Shown: piece after piece, positions 43,658-56,900 of the stretch
Layout of the letters: the number at the start of each line of letters is the position of its first letter
How positions within the stretch are numbered: position 1 is the stretch's first letter
Origin: Cytidiella melzeri
Lineage: Eukaryota > Basidiomycota > Agaricomycetes > Polyporales > Irpicaceae
Length of the DNA: 64,000 nt
Assembly: GCA_022592445.1 (NCBI GenBank)
Contig: JABYQR010000028.1
Coordinates: 62,001 to 126,000, forward strand
Direction of reading: 5' to 3'
Position numbers and translations under genes: made by a program
Notes under the pieces: generated by a model
The model's database searches: none
Told to the model about the DNA's origin: nothing
Seen by the model: only the letters and a program-made list of their open reading frames with translations

Positions 43658-45643
43658 ATGGATCCTAACCAGCCCACCACCACTGCTGCTCCCGCTGCTC
43701 CCGCTGCCCCCAACCCCACACCCAACCTGAGTGGCCAGGACGTCTTAAACATGTTTGGCATTTTAACACAAAGGATGGTTGAGCTCACCGACCAAGTCAC
43801 CGCACTAGCCGCTGCACAACCAACGGCCGTCGCCGCCGCCACTCACGGCTCCAGGGAACAGAGCATTGTGGAGAAGCCGGTTTCATTCAAAGGAAAGACA
43901 TCGTCGGAAGCAAGGTTCTTCTGGCACGCCTTCATAGTCTGGGCCCAGAATCAGGGCAAGGCCTTCTTCCAGCAAGATGCACAGGGACAAGTCCGGCTGG
44001 ACAACAACGGCGCGAGGATCTTTGATCCTCATAAACTCATGACCAGTGCCTTTTCTTTCATGCAGGAGGACACCGCTGATTGGGCTCGCCCTCACATCGA
44101 GGAGCTGGCCAATAGCAAACCAGCATTTGGAAATAGCTGGGACACATTTATCGAGGCTTTCAAAGCCAAATTTGAGCCTATAGATGCTGTCATGGATGAC
44201 ATGGATAGTCCAACAGACCAGATTTTTCCAACAGTTGTCACAAGTTTACAGCCTTAAGCGCCTATCTAGAGCGCTTATTTTCCGGCTAGAAGTGTTACCA
44301 GACCTAACCCTAACCCGGGTCACGTGACATCCTGCCTTATTTATCAATAGTCCAGACCCAAACCCTAGACTCAGTCTGGAGCGGTTCCAGATCAACCTAG
44401 GCTATTGTTCTATTGTTCCTCTTCCATTGATGGGGATTTCCCAGGGATTCCCCCAGGTCTTATTGTTCTATTGTTCTTATCCTATTGTTCTATTGTTTTA
44501 TTGTTCTAGCTCTATTGTTCTACGTACTCAGGTCCTTGACAGTTACTCAGGTCCTTGACAGTTACCCTGGTTCCTTATTGTTCTATTGTTACTCCAGTCC
44601 CACAGTTACTCCAGTCCCTAGTGTGGGAACTGGTGCACAGACCACACAGACACAGTATATATAGTACCCCTTACCCTCCCTGGTTCTGCATCTTGACCTC
44701 TTTGTCATTTGCACTGCCAGGTGAGTTACTCAATGTAACCTAGTATAAGCATGATATTAACTTCGTCATTTGCACTGCCAGTATCCGGCCCTAGTGCCTG
44801 CTTGCCTGCTCATCATCGACTTTGACCTCGTTGTCGTCGTTGGAGATCCACCCCTTCCTCTCTACTTCACTCCCTTTTTAGGGTTATCAGCATAGCAGCA
44901 GTCGCTCCGCGACAATGGAGGCCAAAAGAAAAATCGCCAACATGAAGCAAGGCAATAAGACCTTTGCCGCCCACATCTCTGAGTTCGAGACATAGGCCCC
45001 TCGCACTGGCTGGAGCCAGCAGGATCTCTTTGACCGTCTCAAGTCGAGCTTGAGCACAGAGTACTTGCAACGCGTCTCGTACTTCCAAACCTGCGCTGCT
45101 ACCTACAACGCTCTCAAGGACCAGTGCAAGGCAGTTGATGCTCAGCTCGCCGATCTGTGTAACAGCACGGGAAAAGTCATGGTGGACAGCTCGTCGGGAC
45201 ACGGCAAGTCCCACCAACAAGCGTTCCGCAATCCCAACGCCATGGAGATCGACACCTCTCGCTTTTCCACCTTGTTTGACGTACTCTTTGCAGGACTAGG
45301 AAAGCAGGAGATCTTCCAGAAATGGAAGAAAGAGATGAGCAAGCACTGCTCGGTTTGTGGTTCTGAGAATCACAAGAAGAGGGATTCGAAGCACCCCAAT
45401 GACCCGGTGTGCAACCACTGCGGTGGTACTGGTCATTGGGAGGCGGTTTGCCTGAAACAACTTCAAGGTGTCCCTAAGGGACAAAAAGTTGCTGCTACCT
45501 CGTCGACCTCGTTGACTACTACTACACCGAAGCAAGACGCATCCACTGACAAGGATGCTAAGATTGCTGTGCTCAAGGACATGTTGGACATCCAGAAGAA
45601 GCAAATGGATGAAATGGCTGCTAAGATCAACGCGGTTTTTTGA
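43658..45643 (+). pseudogene. Gypsy-2 Gag, interrupted by a solo LTR
   Basis: MDPNQPTTTAAPAAPAAP start; capsid-like PVSFKGKTSSEARFFWHAF and FIEAFKAKFEPIDAV. Here LTR D is inserted; after it the frame resumes as MEAKRKIANMKQGNKTF. A TAG lies at 44993-44995. Two zinc-knuckle-type motifs near the end: CSVCGSENHKKRD (last ligand Asp, not Cys) and CNHCGGTGHWEAVC (canonical CCHC). Ends KINAVF. Confidence 0.85.
44197..44914 (+). repeat. Solo LTR, family D (718 bp)
   Basis: TGACATGG...TCCGCGACA flanked by the exact 5-bp duplication ATGGA (44192-44196, 44915-44919). Removing it with one copy restores the Gag frame GTC-ATG-GAG-GCC. Contains several CTATTGTTCTATTGTT runs and a TATA-like AGTATATATAG near 44655. 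Confidence 0.9.
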
Positions 45644-45803
45644 AAAGGACTCGTGACATAGCCGCAGCTGTGAGTCCCCCCGATACCCCGTCCTTGTTTT
45701 CCTCGTCTTCTGCCTCGTCGTCTTCGTGTACAAAGTCTATCCCCTGTCTCTCGTCTACTATCTCCTCGTGTACTATATTGTCGCTAGATCGGTTGTCATC
45801 TCA

Positions 45804-45830
45804 CTAGCGTAAACCCGTGCGCCGCACGGG
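45804..45830 (-). other. Helitron 3' terminal hairpin and CTAG end
   Basis: Seven-bp stem with a 3-nt loop, six bases before the terminal CTAG: the transposition-terminator structure of Helitrons. Confidence 0.93.
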
Positions 45831-46146
45831 GAGTCCAATTTTGGTAGAGGTAGAAGTTGTAGTATGGCTCCCCATTGGTCAAAATCCACATTTGCTTCAA
45901 GTCAGATTTCCTACCAGTAGACAGCATGTACAGCTACACTGTGACACAATTTTGTGTGCACACAATGAATACTGAGCAAAGTGTTAATGGTTCTATCTTG
46001 CGCCTCTAAGGCGCCTAATCAGATGCGGCATAGAGAAATGAGATTGTTCAAGTCTACAATTCGGATGAAGCCACAATCTATGTAGATGCCAATATATGGA
46101 ATGTAAAGTAAATAGCGTCATTTGAGGCAATGGGACAGTGGAAAGA

Positions 46147-47183
46147 CTATGATGAGTTGCTCTCTGGAGCGGCTGTGCTTACGGTGCTGCGGCATTTTGA
46201 CAACAGCTCATCAGAATGATCTCCGTCGTCGTCGTCGTGCTTTTGTTGCTTGCCCAAGGCTACAGGAGATGGAGAGCACATATTGGTAGCCTTCTTCCCG
46301 TAGCGTGACTTTGCAAGTAGATTGTTGCTTCCGGTCTCTGTACAAATGGTCGTGATCATGAGAAGGACAAAGAGGAAATATATCAGCGGAACAACAGACT
46401 CACTTTGAGGTGTGGAAGTGGCAGTGCGCTCCGTTGGAGGCTTAGCCAGATACTCAATCACATCGACGATAACAACCAAACGTGCAAACGTTTGCCCGTT
46501 CCGGGATTCCTTCTCATAGTGGCTGAGAACGCCCGCACAGGAGACAATGCTGCGAGGAAAAGGGAGAAGTGACGCGGGATCCTTCCACTTCTTGCTCTTG
46601 GGTAGAACACATTTGAGTGGCAGAACCGGGCGGGAGTCTTTGCCTGTCATAGATAGATACTGAGGGATATTGAGGGTGAATGATGAATTGTCTGGGTCTT
46701 GATGGATTGTGTCGACCGTGCCGGACATTGTAAACCGCGCACAGTGCTTTCCTGGGTTGACATCCATGTCTTTGATAGGGACAAACTCGTGCCAGCTCTA
46801 AGTACAGGACAGATGTCATGAGAAAGTAATTACTCACTGAGTTTGCGTCACCCATGCTATGGTATTCGTCTTCACTAAAGGTAGGGCTCGGACTCTCGAT
46901 GTTCTTGTCATAGGCTGCAATCTATGCGGAAATCAGAAGGAACGCTATAAAACATTCAAGTGTGACTCACCCTTGCGGTCAATAACCCCGTGGTTCCTTC
47001 AGGTTCAAACTCGTAGTTACTGCCGTTGAAGAGATGGAGGCGTGTAAGGACAGTCGAGTTTTCTTCCCCTTGTCCGAGGAGCAGGGCATCAAAACAAAGA
47101 CCTTTGGGTCACTTTGAATCGGGAGCACTCGGGCTCTCAAGGATAGCAATACAATGAACTTCAGCATAGCCTGATTCAGGCAT
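46147..47183 (-). pseudogene. Helitron accessory protein, possibly OB-fold/RPA-like
   Basis: Four exons, complement(join(46147..46337, 46404..46797, 46838..46921, 46971..47183)), about 293 aa, all phases consistent, with one TGA (47109-47111, codon 25). It opens MPESGYAEVHCIAILESPS; the middle has YDKNIESPSPTFSEDEYHS and HCARFTMSGTVDTIHQ; then VLPLKCVLPKSKKWKDP and LVVIVDVIEYLAKPP; the tail is Lys/Asp-rich. The alternating beta-like pattern and the position beside a Helitron helicase suggest a single-strand DNA-binding accessory such as the RPA-like proteins of plant and animal Helitrons, but this is inference. Confidence 0.5.
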
Positions 47184-47994
47184 AGCAGGAGTATAGAGGA
47201 ATGTTACGGCCTTGAAGGGGAGGACCATGAGTTTTATACCTAACCGTCATCCTGTGCTGTGCGTGATGTTGTTGAAAGTTCGAGCACCTTCTTGGCTAGC
47301 TGATGAAACTGGCAGAACATTGGCGAATGTCATGGGCAGAGTTAAAAGAGATACGCGTTGACGTGTCACAAAGTTGTGAGATTAGCTGCTAAATCTGTAC
47401 AAAAAATAAAAATCCGCGCGCAACTATTTGAATAGCGTGCGCAGATCAAAAACGCAACTTGCGCGCGAAGACGCCACGTGCTCCGGCGCATGGCGAAATG
47501 TTGCGCGCGGTTTGCAGTTGAAAGTCACAAACATAGTTTCAAAACACCCTTCCCGCTGTCCTATGGCTTGCATATGTGTGTCATCGTATACCTAGTCATG
47601 TCAGCTACTCTGTAAAACATGTCAGTTAGGTATATCCTCCTGTGATTGTTTTCAAAGTTTCAGCCCTTCTTCGGTCTACTGCTTTTGACTCTCCTCCATA
47701 GTTCTGTCACTTCAGCTTGTATTCTACTGCTACTATGCTTATTGAATTCAATTTTTTTACTCTAACTATCAGACCTTGTGGAATTCTTGTTGTTTCTACT
47801 ACTGCTAATGCGTAAAACGGTGCACAGTCTCAATTGGTCGTATTGACACATGGTCTATCATTATATTGGCCTGTACAACTACGTGAATAGGATCTGAGAA
47901 GGCATGAATAGAAATAGCAATTAGTTGAGTGTTCTGTATATAACACGAAAGAATCAGTTTAGCTGTGGTTAAAATTTTTCTAGTAAGGACATAC
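47184..47994. other. Spacer between Helitron genes
   Basis: No gene seen. It contains an alternating GC-rich patch (CCGCGCGCAAC, TTGCGCGCGAAG; 47410-47510) and AT-rich sequence downstream of the helicase stop. Confidence 0.5.
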
Positions 47995-50900
47995 TTAGTC
48001 TAGTAACACCTCAGGGTACACAACGTTAGGTGTTGCGTTTATAGCAGAATTGTCTGGGAGTAGTATCTTGATCCGGTGAGAAGAGGTTGCTCGTGACAGT
48101 GCAACATAGAGTGGACCATGACCGAAAACAGAGGTTCGCAAGTCAATGCCAACATGCTTTACAGACTGACCTTGTGACTTGTTGACTGTAAGCACATAAG
48201 CCAACTGAACAGGAAATTGGCGACGTTTCAGCTTGAATGCAAAGTCAATGCTGCTATTGGATGGTGAGAGTGTGATGCGAGGAATGAATGCAATGTCACC
48301 GTTGTGATCTCCGCCCATCAACCGAACTTCAAGTACACGGTTAGACATGCGAAGAACTGTAGCACGTGAGCCATTACAAAGTCCACTGTCTGATGCTAGG
48401 TTCCGCAGGAGAATGAGAGGAGAACCGTGCTTCAGTCGGAGATGTGCAACTGGAAGACCAGATGCGTTAAGCGGCTGGAGGTATTCAAGGGGAATATTAA
48501 GAGAAGCTGCATCATTGGATTCAGCTTCTTGCACAAAGGAATCGGCGCTGGTATAGATGTGCTCATCTCCAGGGTGGCGGTCAAGAATTTGCGCATTCAG
48601 GGCATGTACTTCATCATTCTGCGGAGCAAGAATGGCACGATGTAGAAAGTAGTCGGGAGGGGGAGACTCGTGAGGATTGGAACTGATGTCGCCATAAATG
48701 CTGTTGATGAGCTCTTGCTCTCCAGTGGTCAGCATGTGCTCTGGAAGTAGAACCACATTTAGTAAGCCATTGGCTGCATCTGGAGGAAGAAAATTGCGGC
48801 CATGTCCAACGTCAAGAAGCCATTGAGCAAACTGAGACGCTTCTGCGTTATGATCCAGGCGCATGTTCTGCCGCAAATGAAGCACTTTGATATTTGTCCA
48901 TAGCGGAGATCGCTGAAGAGTGGCAAGAACAATCTCCTTGCGTGTACCATGTACAATGATGGGAAGAGTTTGCTGGTAGTCACCGCCAAAAACTACCGTA
49001 ATGCCACCAAATGGGCTGGTATTCTGAAGTATGTCCTGGAGAGTTCGGTCCACAGCTTCAAGGCCATACCTATACAAATATCAGATTGTGTTACAAAAGC
49101 TTTCCAACCATCTTAAGACTTACCAATGTTGCATGACTGCCTCGTCCCAGATAATGAGCCAAACATGCCGAAGCATCTCAGCACGAAGTGACCGGAAATC
49201 TATGTTACACATAGAGTCATGTGAAAGGGGATCAATGGGAATTTGAAAGGTAGAGTGTGAAGTGCGTCCACCTGGGAGCAGCAGTGCAGCTATACCGGAT
49301 GATGCAACACAGAGAGCAATCCAGCCTTCACTGCGTACACGATGACAGAGTGTCTTGTATAGAAATGTTTTTCCTGTTCTGCCGGGTCCGTGAACAAAGA
49401 ACGTCTTTCCTGCTTGATCTGATACTGATTGAAATATTTCTTCAAAAGCATGTCGCTGCTCAGCGTTAAGTTGTGGTATTTGAGTGTCAGCCAATTCGCG
49501 CTCGTGCTGCCGAAGATATCGGAGCTGCTCGGTAAGGTAGGGATTTTCTTCACATATACCCCAATCCTTCTGCGGAAGTGGCATGGATGGAAACAATGAT
49601 AAGGATTTCCCGTGGTTGAGAAGGATGCGTTCAAGCAGAAATAGACCAAAGTCATATATATCATCTGCGGAGACATCCTCAATTCCACGTTGTTGGAGAC
49701 GCCATCGTAAATCATCACAGAGATGTTCACAGAACTCAAGCCATAGTTGATCAGGCTGAGATGGCTCGCACTGTTCAAGAATAATAGCAAACAGGCAACG
49801 TAAACTTTGGCCGGTACGCATTGCGGAGGCTTCATGAAGACATTGTCGCCACTCGTCATCACTTTCGAGAAGCCCACGTGCCAGGCATGCATCGTAGAAT
49901 GTGGGATGGATAATGTTATTGAATGTTTGCAGGTCATCCCAGGAAGTAGGGCCTTTGACAACTGAGAGAAGGGTGCAAAGATAGAAGCGTTCACCAGCGG
50001 TGGGAGGAACAAAGTACATGCGACCAAGAGCAAAGTTCTTTTGTCGAAGACTCCACTGCTTTGTAGTTGACTTCCAGACGAAATGCTGAGGGAATTGCTG
50101 ATAGGTGCATTGGCGTGCAGCAGCGCCTATGGGTCCAGATGCTCGGTTGGCAGCAAAGAACTCGGTCAACATGGTACGTTCGTGAGAGGCACGTTCCATC
50201 ACCACTTCAAGCAGGTCGTCGGGATTGAACACCACCATGTGTTGTCCAGGCAAGTGCACCTGCAAGCGCACCACGTTTGGAACCTGCTTGTGGATAGGAA
50301 ACTCAAAAAGTCGCCATATAGCCTCAGAGGCAGCAATATAGCGTCCTTCTCGGAATTCGTTGATTTCATCCTGCCTAGTGATCTCCATGGTTGCACGATC
50401 CGGGCCTTTATGAGTGTACTTTGTGATATACTTGGCAGCAGCAAAAGAAACAACGCACTCAACATTGATGTGGCAGTTGTACGTAGAGGACAGATACAGA
50501 TTGTAAGGAACAATCCAGCGGTTGTCAAGCTCAACACCGCGGACGTTATACACCCGGCCATCATTTGGACGTGCATATAATGGGTATCCCTCCTGTGTCA
50601 TGATTGTTTCTTCCTGGAAGGCCTTAGGAAAACCCTTTGTGCACTTGCCGTGATCCATGCAAGGAGCGTTAGGGTTAGCAGGCCCGCACGGACCATGCAC
50701 CATGCACCGCTTGACAATTTCAAACAGCACAGGCTCGGTATTGGGGTCAGGCCAGCGTGAGCGAACGATGGAGTCAACATGTTCAGGTCGTGTGATGCAA
50801 GATGACGCCTCTAGTATGAGAAGGAGATGCATATGGGGAAGGCCGCGCTTCTGAAATTCAATTGTGTAGACATAGGCAACCGCGCAACCAAAGGTACCAT

Positions 50901-53291
50901 TTTTGTATAGGTCTTGGATTATTGCATTCTTGTATAGCATGAAGACACGCGCAACCAAGTCCGGACGATCGGCAGCTGTCTGGCAAGGAAGTAATTCGTT
51001 GACAATTTCGGGCCAATTTGGATTGCAGGTGACGGTGATGAAGAGATCGAACTTGTGGTAATAGCGTGCCAGTGCCATTGCGTCCTGAAAAAGCTGATGC
51101 ATATAACAGGGACCACCAATATATGAGGATGGAAGGATTGTTCGCCGGCCAACTTGATGCAAATCAAGGTTGTCATCTGAATGTGCAACGGCGTCCTCGA
51201 GGCCACTATAGAGAGCAGCGCAAAGATCAGCCTGGTTGTTTTCTAGCCATCGAAGCCAGTTCTGATCTGTTGAGACCCAAACATCACAAATGTATTGCTG
51301 AAAGAGCCTTCCACCTCGGTGAAGCAGTGCAAAGCCATCATTGCGTATGTGGAGTTGATAGGAGTAAAATTGAACCTGAGTCATTCGTGTATGTGTTCTC
51401 TCAGACCCTTCAGTTGAACACAGGCAAAGAGTATATGTCCATCCACGTGAACCCCAAGGAAAGAGCAAGACATAGTGGAGTGGTGCGTAAGCGGGATGTG
51501 TGTCGTTTATGCGTTGCAGCAGCCCCGAAAAACAACGTAGAATGATGTCGCGAGAGTCGACAACTTGGTTTTTGTCACCAGGAACGATGACAGCCACCTC
51601 GTCTGTTGTTGGCAGATTATACCGAGGTTGATCATAAATGGGGTCAGCTATAAGCCGAACGGAAATGTCTTCCACATCATGATCTTCAAGGACCTGAAGA
51701 GCGTGCTGATAAACACGTGTGTAACGGTGAGACTCGAATAAAATGCTCTGAAGTAGCTCCATAGTATCCCGCCGGAGGTTAAAATTCCGGCCCATGCGCT
51801 TGTCGAGAGCCTCTCGTGAAACGTAGAAGATAAGTTGAGCATACGTAGGCCGACATCCTTCAAGTGGAAGAAGACTGCCTGTTTGATGATAGAGTTGATA
51901 GCCCATCTTCCAGATCCACGGTCCGCGTCCACCAGTATTGACGTTCTGCATATTGACGTTGAATGACGTAAACGCAAGTGCAGCATTGTATTGACGAATG
52001 TGCTCGCGGAAATCCATGGATTGGGGGTCGGTGCCGGTAAATAGTGCGCGAAGACGATGAGGAGGCTCTTCAATGGATGGCAGCTGGACCTGATTATGAT
52101 GACAACATCGCCCAAACTCAGGATGAGTTTTACTGCTTGCCTGTATTCTTTCATCCATCCAATGCTTTGCGCCACAGTGCAAACACAGAACATCCATACG
52201 CCCGAGGGAAAAGGATGTGACAGGCTCTGAGTATGGACGGCGACCTGCAGGTAGTGTAGCAGAGTGGCGGCGCTGTGATGCAGACAATCGTTGTTGAACG
52301 TTGTGTTCTGTGCAAACAATGAGTGCGCATATACACTATGATGCTGTCTGTTACCTACCGCGTGGGATTCGACGGACAGTGTTGGCTCTTAATGCAGGTG
52401 CAGGTGAGGAGCTGCCCCCGTTACCAACGTCGGCTGACTCGCCGCGCTGAGAAGCTAACTCGCTGGAGCGTACCACTCTTCGACCATTGCCCTGGGGATC
52501 TTGCGTAGCCGGTGGTGTTAATGGTTGTTGTGCGTTCGCCCTGTGAGTAGACAATAGTTGGAGTGAGGTGGGTTGGTGAGATGCTGTGTCCCGCGAATCT
52601 GAAGCCTCAGCTGTTTGCTGTCTTTGCTCTCGCTCTCGACGCTGCCGCTCTCGCTGAGCAATCTGTCGCCTTGTTAGAGGCTGCGACTGTGGAGGTGTGG
52701 GAAGCAGCTGATTATCTGACTGAAGATGGTTGTTGTTCTCCTGAGCTTGTCGCCGTCTTTTGTCCTGTCTCCGAAGGCGCTGAGCAACTTGTCGAGAATT
52801 TGGGGGGCAGTCATCAGCATCAACCTGGGAAGACACCCTGTGATGTGACACAGTAGCCACGAATGGATCTGAAAGCTGTAATTACAACGGCGAACTGTGT
52901 TTCACTCAAAATACAGACGTACCATTTGAATTGATCACAGTTCCGTGAGGTGCTAAGCGGGAAGGAGCCAGCATGAACGGTACCGGCAGATCAAGTCCGG
53001 GTGGACAGCAAGGAGTTCGCCGACGCTGAGGACTTGTCACTGACAAACGACGTCGAGCGCGAATAACACGTCGTTGAGATTCTAGAGATCCATAGGTGTA
53101 ACTCTGGCAAAATATGTAATTGCTCAACCAAATGTGCGAGTTATTGAGCACCAATGTGTCATACGGCGTACCTCATTCGATACAGCTGTGGTACGGCCGT
53201 GATGACTTGCACTTGGGTGATCATCGAGACCGTGCTCCTGACTGTTGCTACCTGGTGGGCTCGGAGGATGGCCAGTAATACCGGTGGCCAT
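47995..53291 (-). CDS. Helitron Rep/helicase, intact
   Basis: Five exons, complement(join(47995..49069, 49124..52307, 52359..52868, 52923..53103, 53172..53291)), give 1689 aa with no stop; phases agree at all four introns. N-terminus MATGITGHPPSPPGSNS, Arg/Gln-rich stretch, CxxC motif (CLHCGAKHW) near 313. Rep region: LFITVTCNPNWPEI, the HUH motif in FQKRGLPHMHLLLIL near 763, and KYITKYTHKG near 900 for the Rep tyrosine motif. Pif1-like helicase: Walker A HGPGRTGKTFLY near 1240, DEAVMQHWYG, VFGGDYQQTLPI, and VLTVNKSQGQS with YVALSRATS near the C-terminus. This enzyme nicks and peels one strand for rolling-circle transposition. The copy could be active. Confidence 0.95.
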
Positions 53292-53996
53292 TTGGTATGT
53301 CTATGACAGTTGTGTAGTGAGCAGTAGACCTTGCACATACATAGCCTTTGCTTGCGCACCTGTAACTGTGAGAGTCCTACCCACAAACTACAGTATGTCA
53401 ACTCGGAGTTGCGCAACACAAATGCTGTTCTATAATAATGAGTTTGAGAAGAAATAAGAACTTTGCGCACCATGTACACATTCCCTGAAGTGGCGGCGTA
53501 TACAGTGTACCGATCACTGGACACTCCATTAGTTTGCCAGCGGCGTAAACTGCGTAAGTCGCACCGACAATGCATAGCCAACGTCGAATCATGGAGAACA
53601 CACATAGTGAAACACTCTGAAGTGAACTGTGTATTCATGAGTACCAAAGTATATGTACAACACGTGGGCGGCAAAAGAAGAGCGCATTAAGCAGGGCGGT
53701 GAGCGGGAAGCCTTTAGGTAGTGAGAGCATGGTCGTGGAAGAAGTTGGGGGTGCGCGGCCGACAGATTACGCATCAGCGCTGGTCTCCTTATTCGGATAG
53801 AGCGGCTGTTGCTGTGACGCAGGTGGCGTCCACAAACTGGTGAATCAGTAGCTTGTGCTTTTTTCCTACGTCATAGCGCTTGTCACTGTGTCACGTGGGC
53901 TGCGATGCAGCCAATCAGAACACATTTTTATGGTGGCGCGTTTATGTTGCGGTGGGGCTCACGCGTTCGACCGCGTTTTGCTTTATTAAAAGAGGA

Positions 53997-56900
53997 TTTC
54001 CGTGTACATGTACTAGTTAAAGGTCTGAATAGAAGCATTCGCATTCCTGCTATGATCAATTCAGGAGCTACGGCTTTATTCATCAGTTACCAGTTCGTCA
54101 AGAAGCTTAAGATTATTCAGCACCCGCTTGAAAGGGTTATCTCATTGCATAATATCGACGGAACTAAGAATAAAGCTGGCGGAACACACTTCGTTTGCCT
54201 TACACTCACAGTCGGAGATCACACAGAAAAGGCGGAGTTTCTTGTCACGGACTCAGGTCCAGAAGACGTCATTCTTGGGCTACCATGGCTCAAGCCCGTA
54301 AACCCTACCGTTAACTGGGAAAAAGGAGAAATGACAATTCCAAGCGGCTCGGAAGAATCTCCTGACAGACCTTTCCAGAAGGTTGACAGTAATTGCAAAG
54401 AACGTAGACAGTGGGTCAAAGCCGGTATTATCCAAGACACCACTGACAAAGTCTGGTGTATGGCCGGCTTCACCTACTCTACTAAGCTTGCTGCCAAAGC
54501 AAACAAAGCTAAAGCTCAGCACTCCTTCGAAGACATTGTTCCATCAGAGTACCATAGACACGCTAAAGTCTTCTCTGAGGAAGAGTCTAATCGGCTACCC
54601 CAGCATCAGCCCTGGGACCATTTGATTGATCTCAAACCAGACACTCCTGAGACCATCAAATTGAAAGTTTACCCTATGCCCCTGAATGAACAAGCTGAGC
54701 TTGACAAGTTCATCCAGGAGAACCTATCCAAAGGTTACATCATGCCTTCCAAGTCTCTGATGGCTTCTTCAGTTTTCTTCATCAAAAAGAAGGATAAAAA
54801 ACTCCGACTTATTCAGGACTATCACAAACTCAATGACATCACTGTGAAGAACTGCTACCCTCTACCGCTTGCCACTGACATTATCAACAAGCTCAAGGGT
54901 GCAAAGATCTTCACAAAATTCAATGTTCATTGGGGATATCACAACGTCTGAATTAAAGAAGGAGATGAGTACAAAGCGGCTTTTGTTACCAACCAAGGAC
55001 TCTTCGAACCTAAGGTCATGTTCTTTGGTCTCACAAACTCACCTGCTACCTTCCAAGCTCTGATGGACAACATCTTTGCCAACCTCGTCGCTGAGGGCAA
55101 GGTGGCTGTCTATCTAGATGACATCTTGATCTGGAGCAACAACCTGACAGAGCACCGCAAGGTTGTACATGAAGTCCTCGAGCAACTTCAACAGCATGAT
55201 CTCTACCTTTGGCCGGAAAAGTGCGAGTTTGAAAAATCTGAGATTGAGTACCTCGGGTTGATCATTCGCGCCGGCGAAGTAGCTATGGACCCTGTCAAAG
55301 TCCAAGCAGTTTCTACGTGGTCTACACCCAAGAACCTCAAAGAAGTTAGAGGATTCATCGGGTTTGCCAACTTTTACCAACACTTCATTCAGGATTTCTC
55401 AAAGCACGCACGGCCTCTACACGACCTGACTAAGAAGGACATACCGTTTGTCTGGGGTCCAGCACAACAGACTGCCTTCACGTTGCTGAAGAAGGCCTTT
55501 ACCACTAAGCCTATCTTGGCAGTCTGGGACCCTGAGCTTCCTACATGTCTAGAAGTCGATGCCTCGGGCTATGCAACCAGTGGAATCATCTCCCAGAAAT
55601 CGAAGGAGGATTGATTCTACCACCCCATCGCCTACCGGTCTGCATCCATGACTGAAGCAGAGCGTAACTACAAAATCTTTGATCAGGAGATGTTAGCCAT
55701 CACCGAAGCTCTCAAAGATTAGCGCCACTACCTTGAAGGGCTCAAGGAACCGTTTGAGATCTAGACAGATCATGCAAACCTGCAGTACTGGAAAACTGCG
55801 CAACACCTCACTCGAGGTCAAGCACGTTGGTCATTACTCTTGGCTGACTTCGACTTTGTGTTAGTTCACAAGCCTGGCAGTACCATGATACACACTGATC
55901 CTCTTTCTCGTCTTCACTCACATGCTGTCACGGACAAAGAAGACAACAAGGATCAGGTGGTACTGAAACCAGAACACTTCCGGATCCTTGCTACCAGTGC
56001 ACTTGCCACTGCTTCTCCACTCAAATCAAAGATCCGAGAATGCACGGAACAAGAAGCAGAAGTCGCACAAGCTCTCGCTACCCTTTGAAAGAAGGGTCCT
56101 CGCAAACTTGTCGGCGGTTTACTTGAATGGGAAGAGAGTGACGGACTCATCTATTACAAGGGAAAACTCTACATCCCTAATAACAAAGAGCTCCGTTACG
56201 AAATTGTCAAATCTTGCCATGACACTCCTGCGGCTGGTCATCTGGGCAAACACGGCACCATGGAACTAGTCTCACGACACTATTGGTGGCCAAAGATGAA
56301 TGCCTACATACAGACTTACGTACTAGGCTGCAATCGCTGTCAACGCTATAAGTCAGCTCCACACCCTAAAGCAGTACTACAGCCTCAGGAAACTCCGGCC
56401 GGACCTTGGGAACACGTCGGAGTAGATCTCATCACTCAGCTACCACCCTCTAAGGGATTTGATTCAATCGCAGTCTATGTCGCCCATTGCTCCGGTCAAA
56501 CGCACATCATCCCTACCACCACTAAGGTTAACGCTGAGGGGATTGCCGATCTACACTACAAAGAAGTATTCCAACTTCATGGCATTCCCAAGAAGGTGTT
56601 CTCTGACCGAGGACCCCAGTTTGCAGCGCGCTTCATGCGTGCGCTCTATCACTGCCTAGGCATAGAGACTGGTTTTACAACCGCCTATCATCCGCAAGGA
56701 AATGGCAAAGTTGAACACAAAAACCACAATATTGAACAGTACCTGCGTCTATTCTGTCAGCAACAACAAGACGACTGGGTTGATCATCTGCCGGCGGCTG
56801 AGTTTGCACTCAACTCGCGAGTACATGCAGGTAACTCTTAAACACTGTTTGAAGTCATCTACAGATATCACCCCGGCTTTACCATACCAGTCGGCAAGTG

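Larger units (their letters stand above)
45804..53996 (-). mobile_element. Helitron, 8.2 kb, complete
   Basis: Minus-strand element. The 3' end is CTAG at 45804-45807, preceded on the minus strand by a perfect 7-bp hairpin CCCGTGC-GGC-GCACGGG (45814-45830). The 5' end is TC at 53996-53995 (TCCTCTTTTAATAAAG). It sits between an A (45803) and a T (53997), as Helitrons require, without target duplication. Joining the flanks gives one open Gypsy-2 frame, SLDRLSSH-FRVHVLVKG, which fixes both ends. Genes: Rep/helicase 47995-53291 and an accessory gene 46147-47183. Confidence 0.95.

Noticed and set aside
44298..44315. CCTAACCCTAACCC inside solo LTR D, an interstitial telomere motif
   Set aside because: Only two units, within an LTR bounded by an exact duplication; most likely chance.
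53159..53674. Minus-strand open frame of 171 codons upstream of the Helitron helicase
   Set aside because: It overlaps exon 1 of the helicase in another frame and has no recognised content; the spliced helicase start at 53291 explains the region better.
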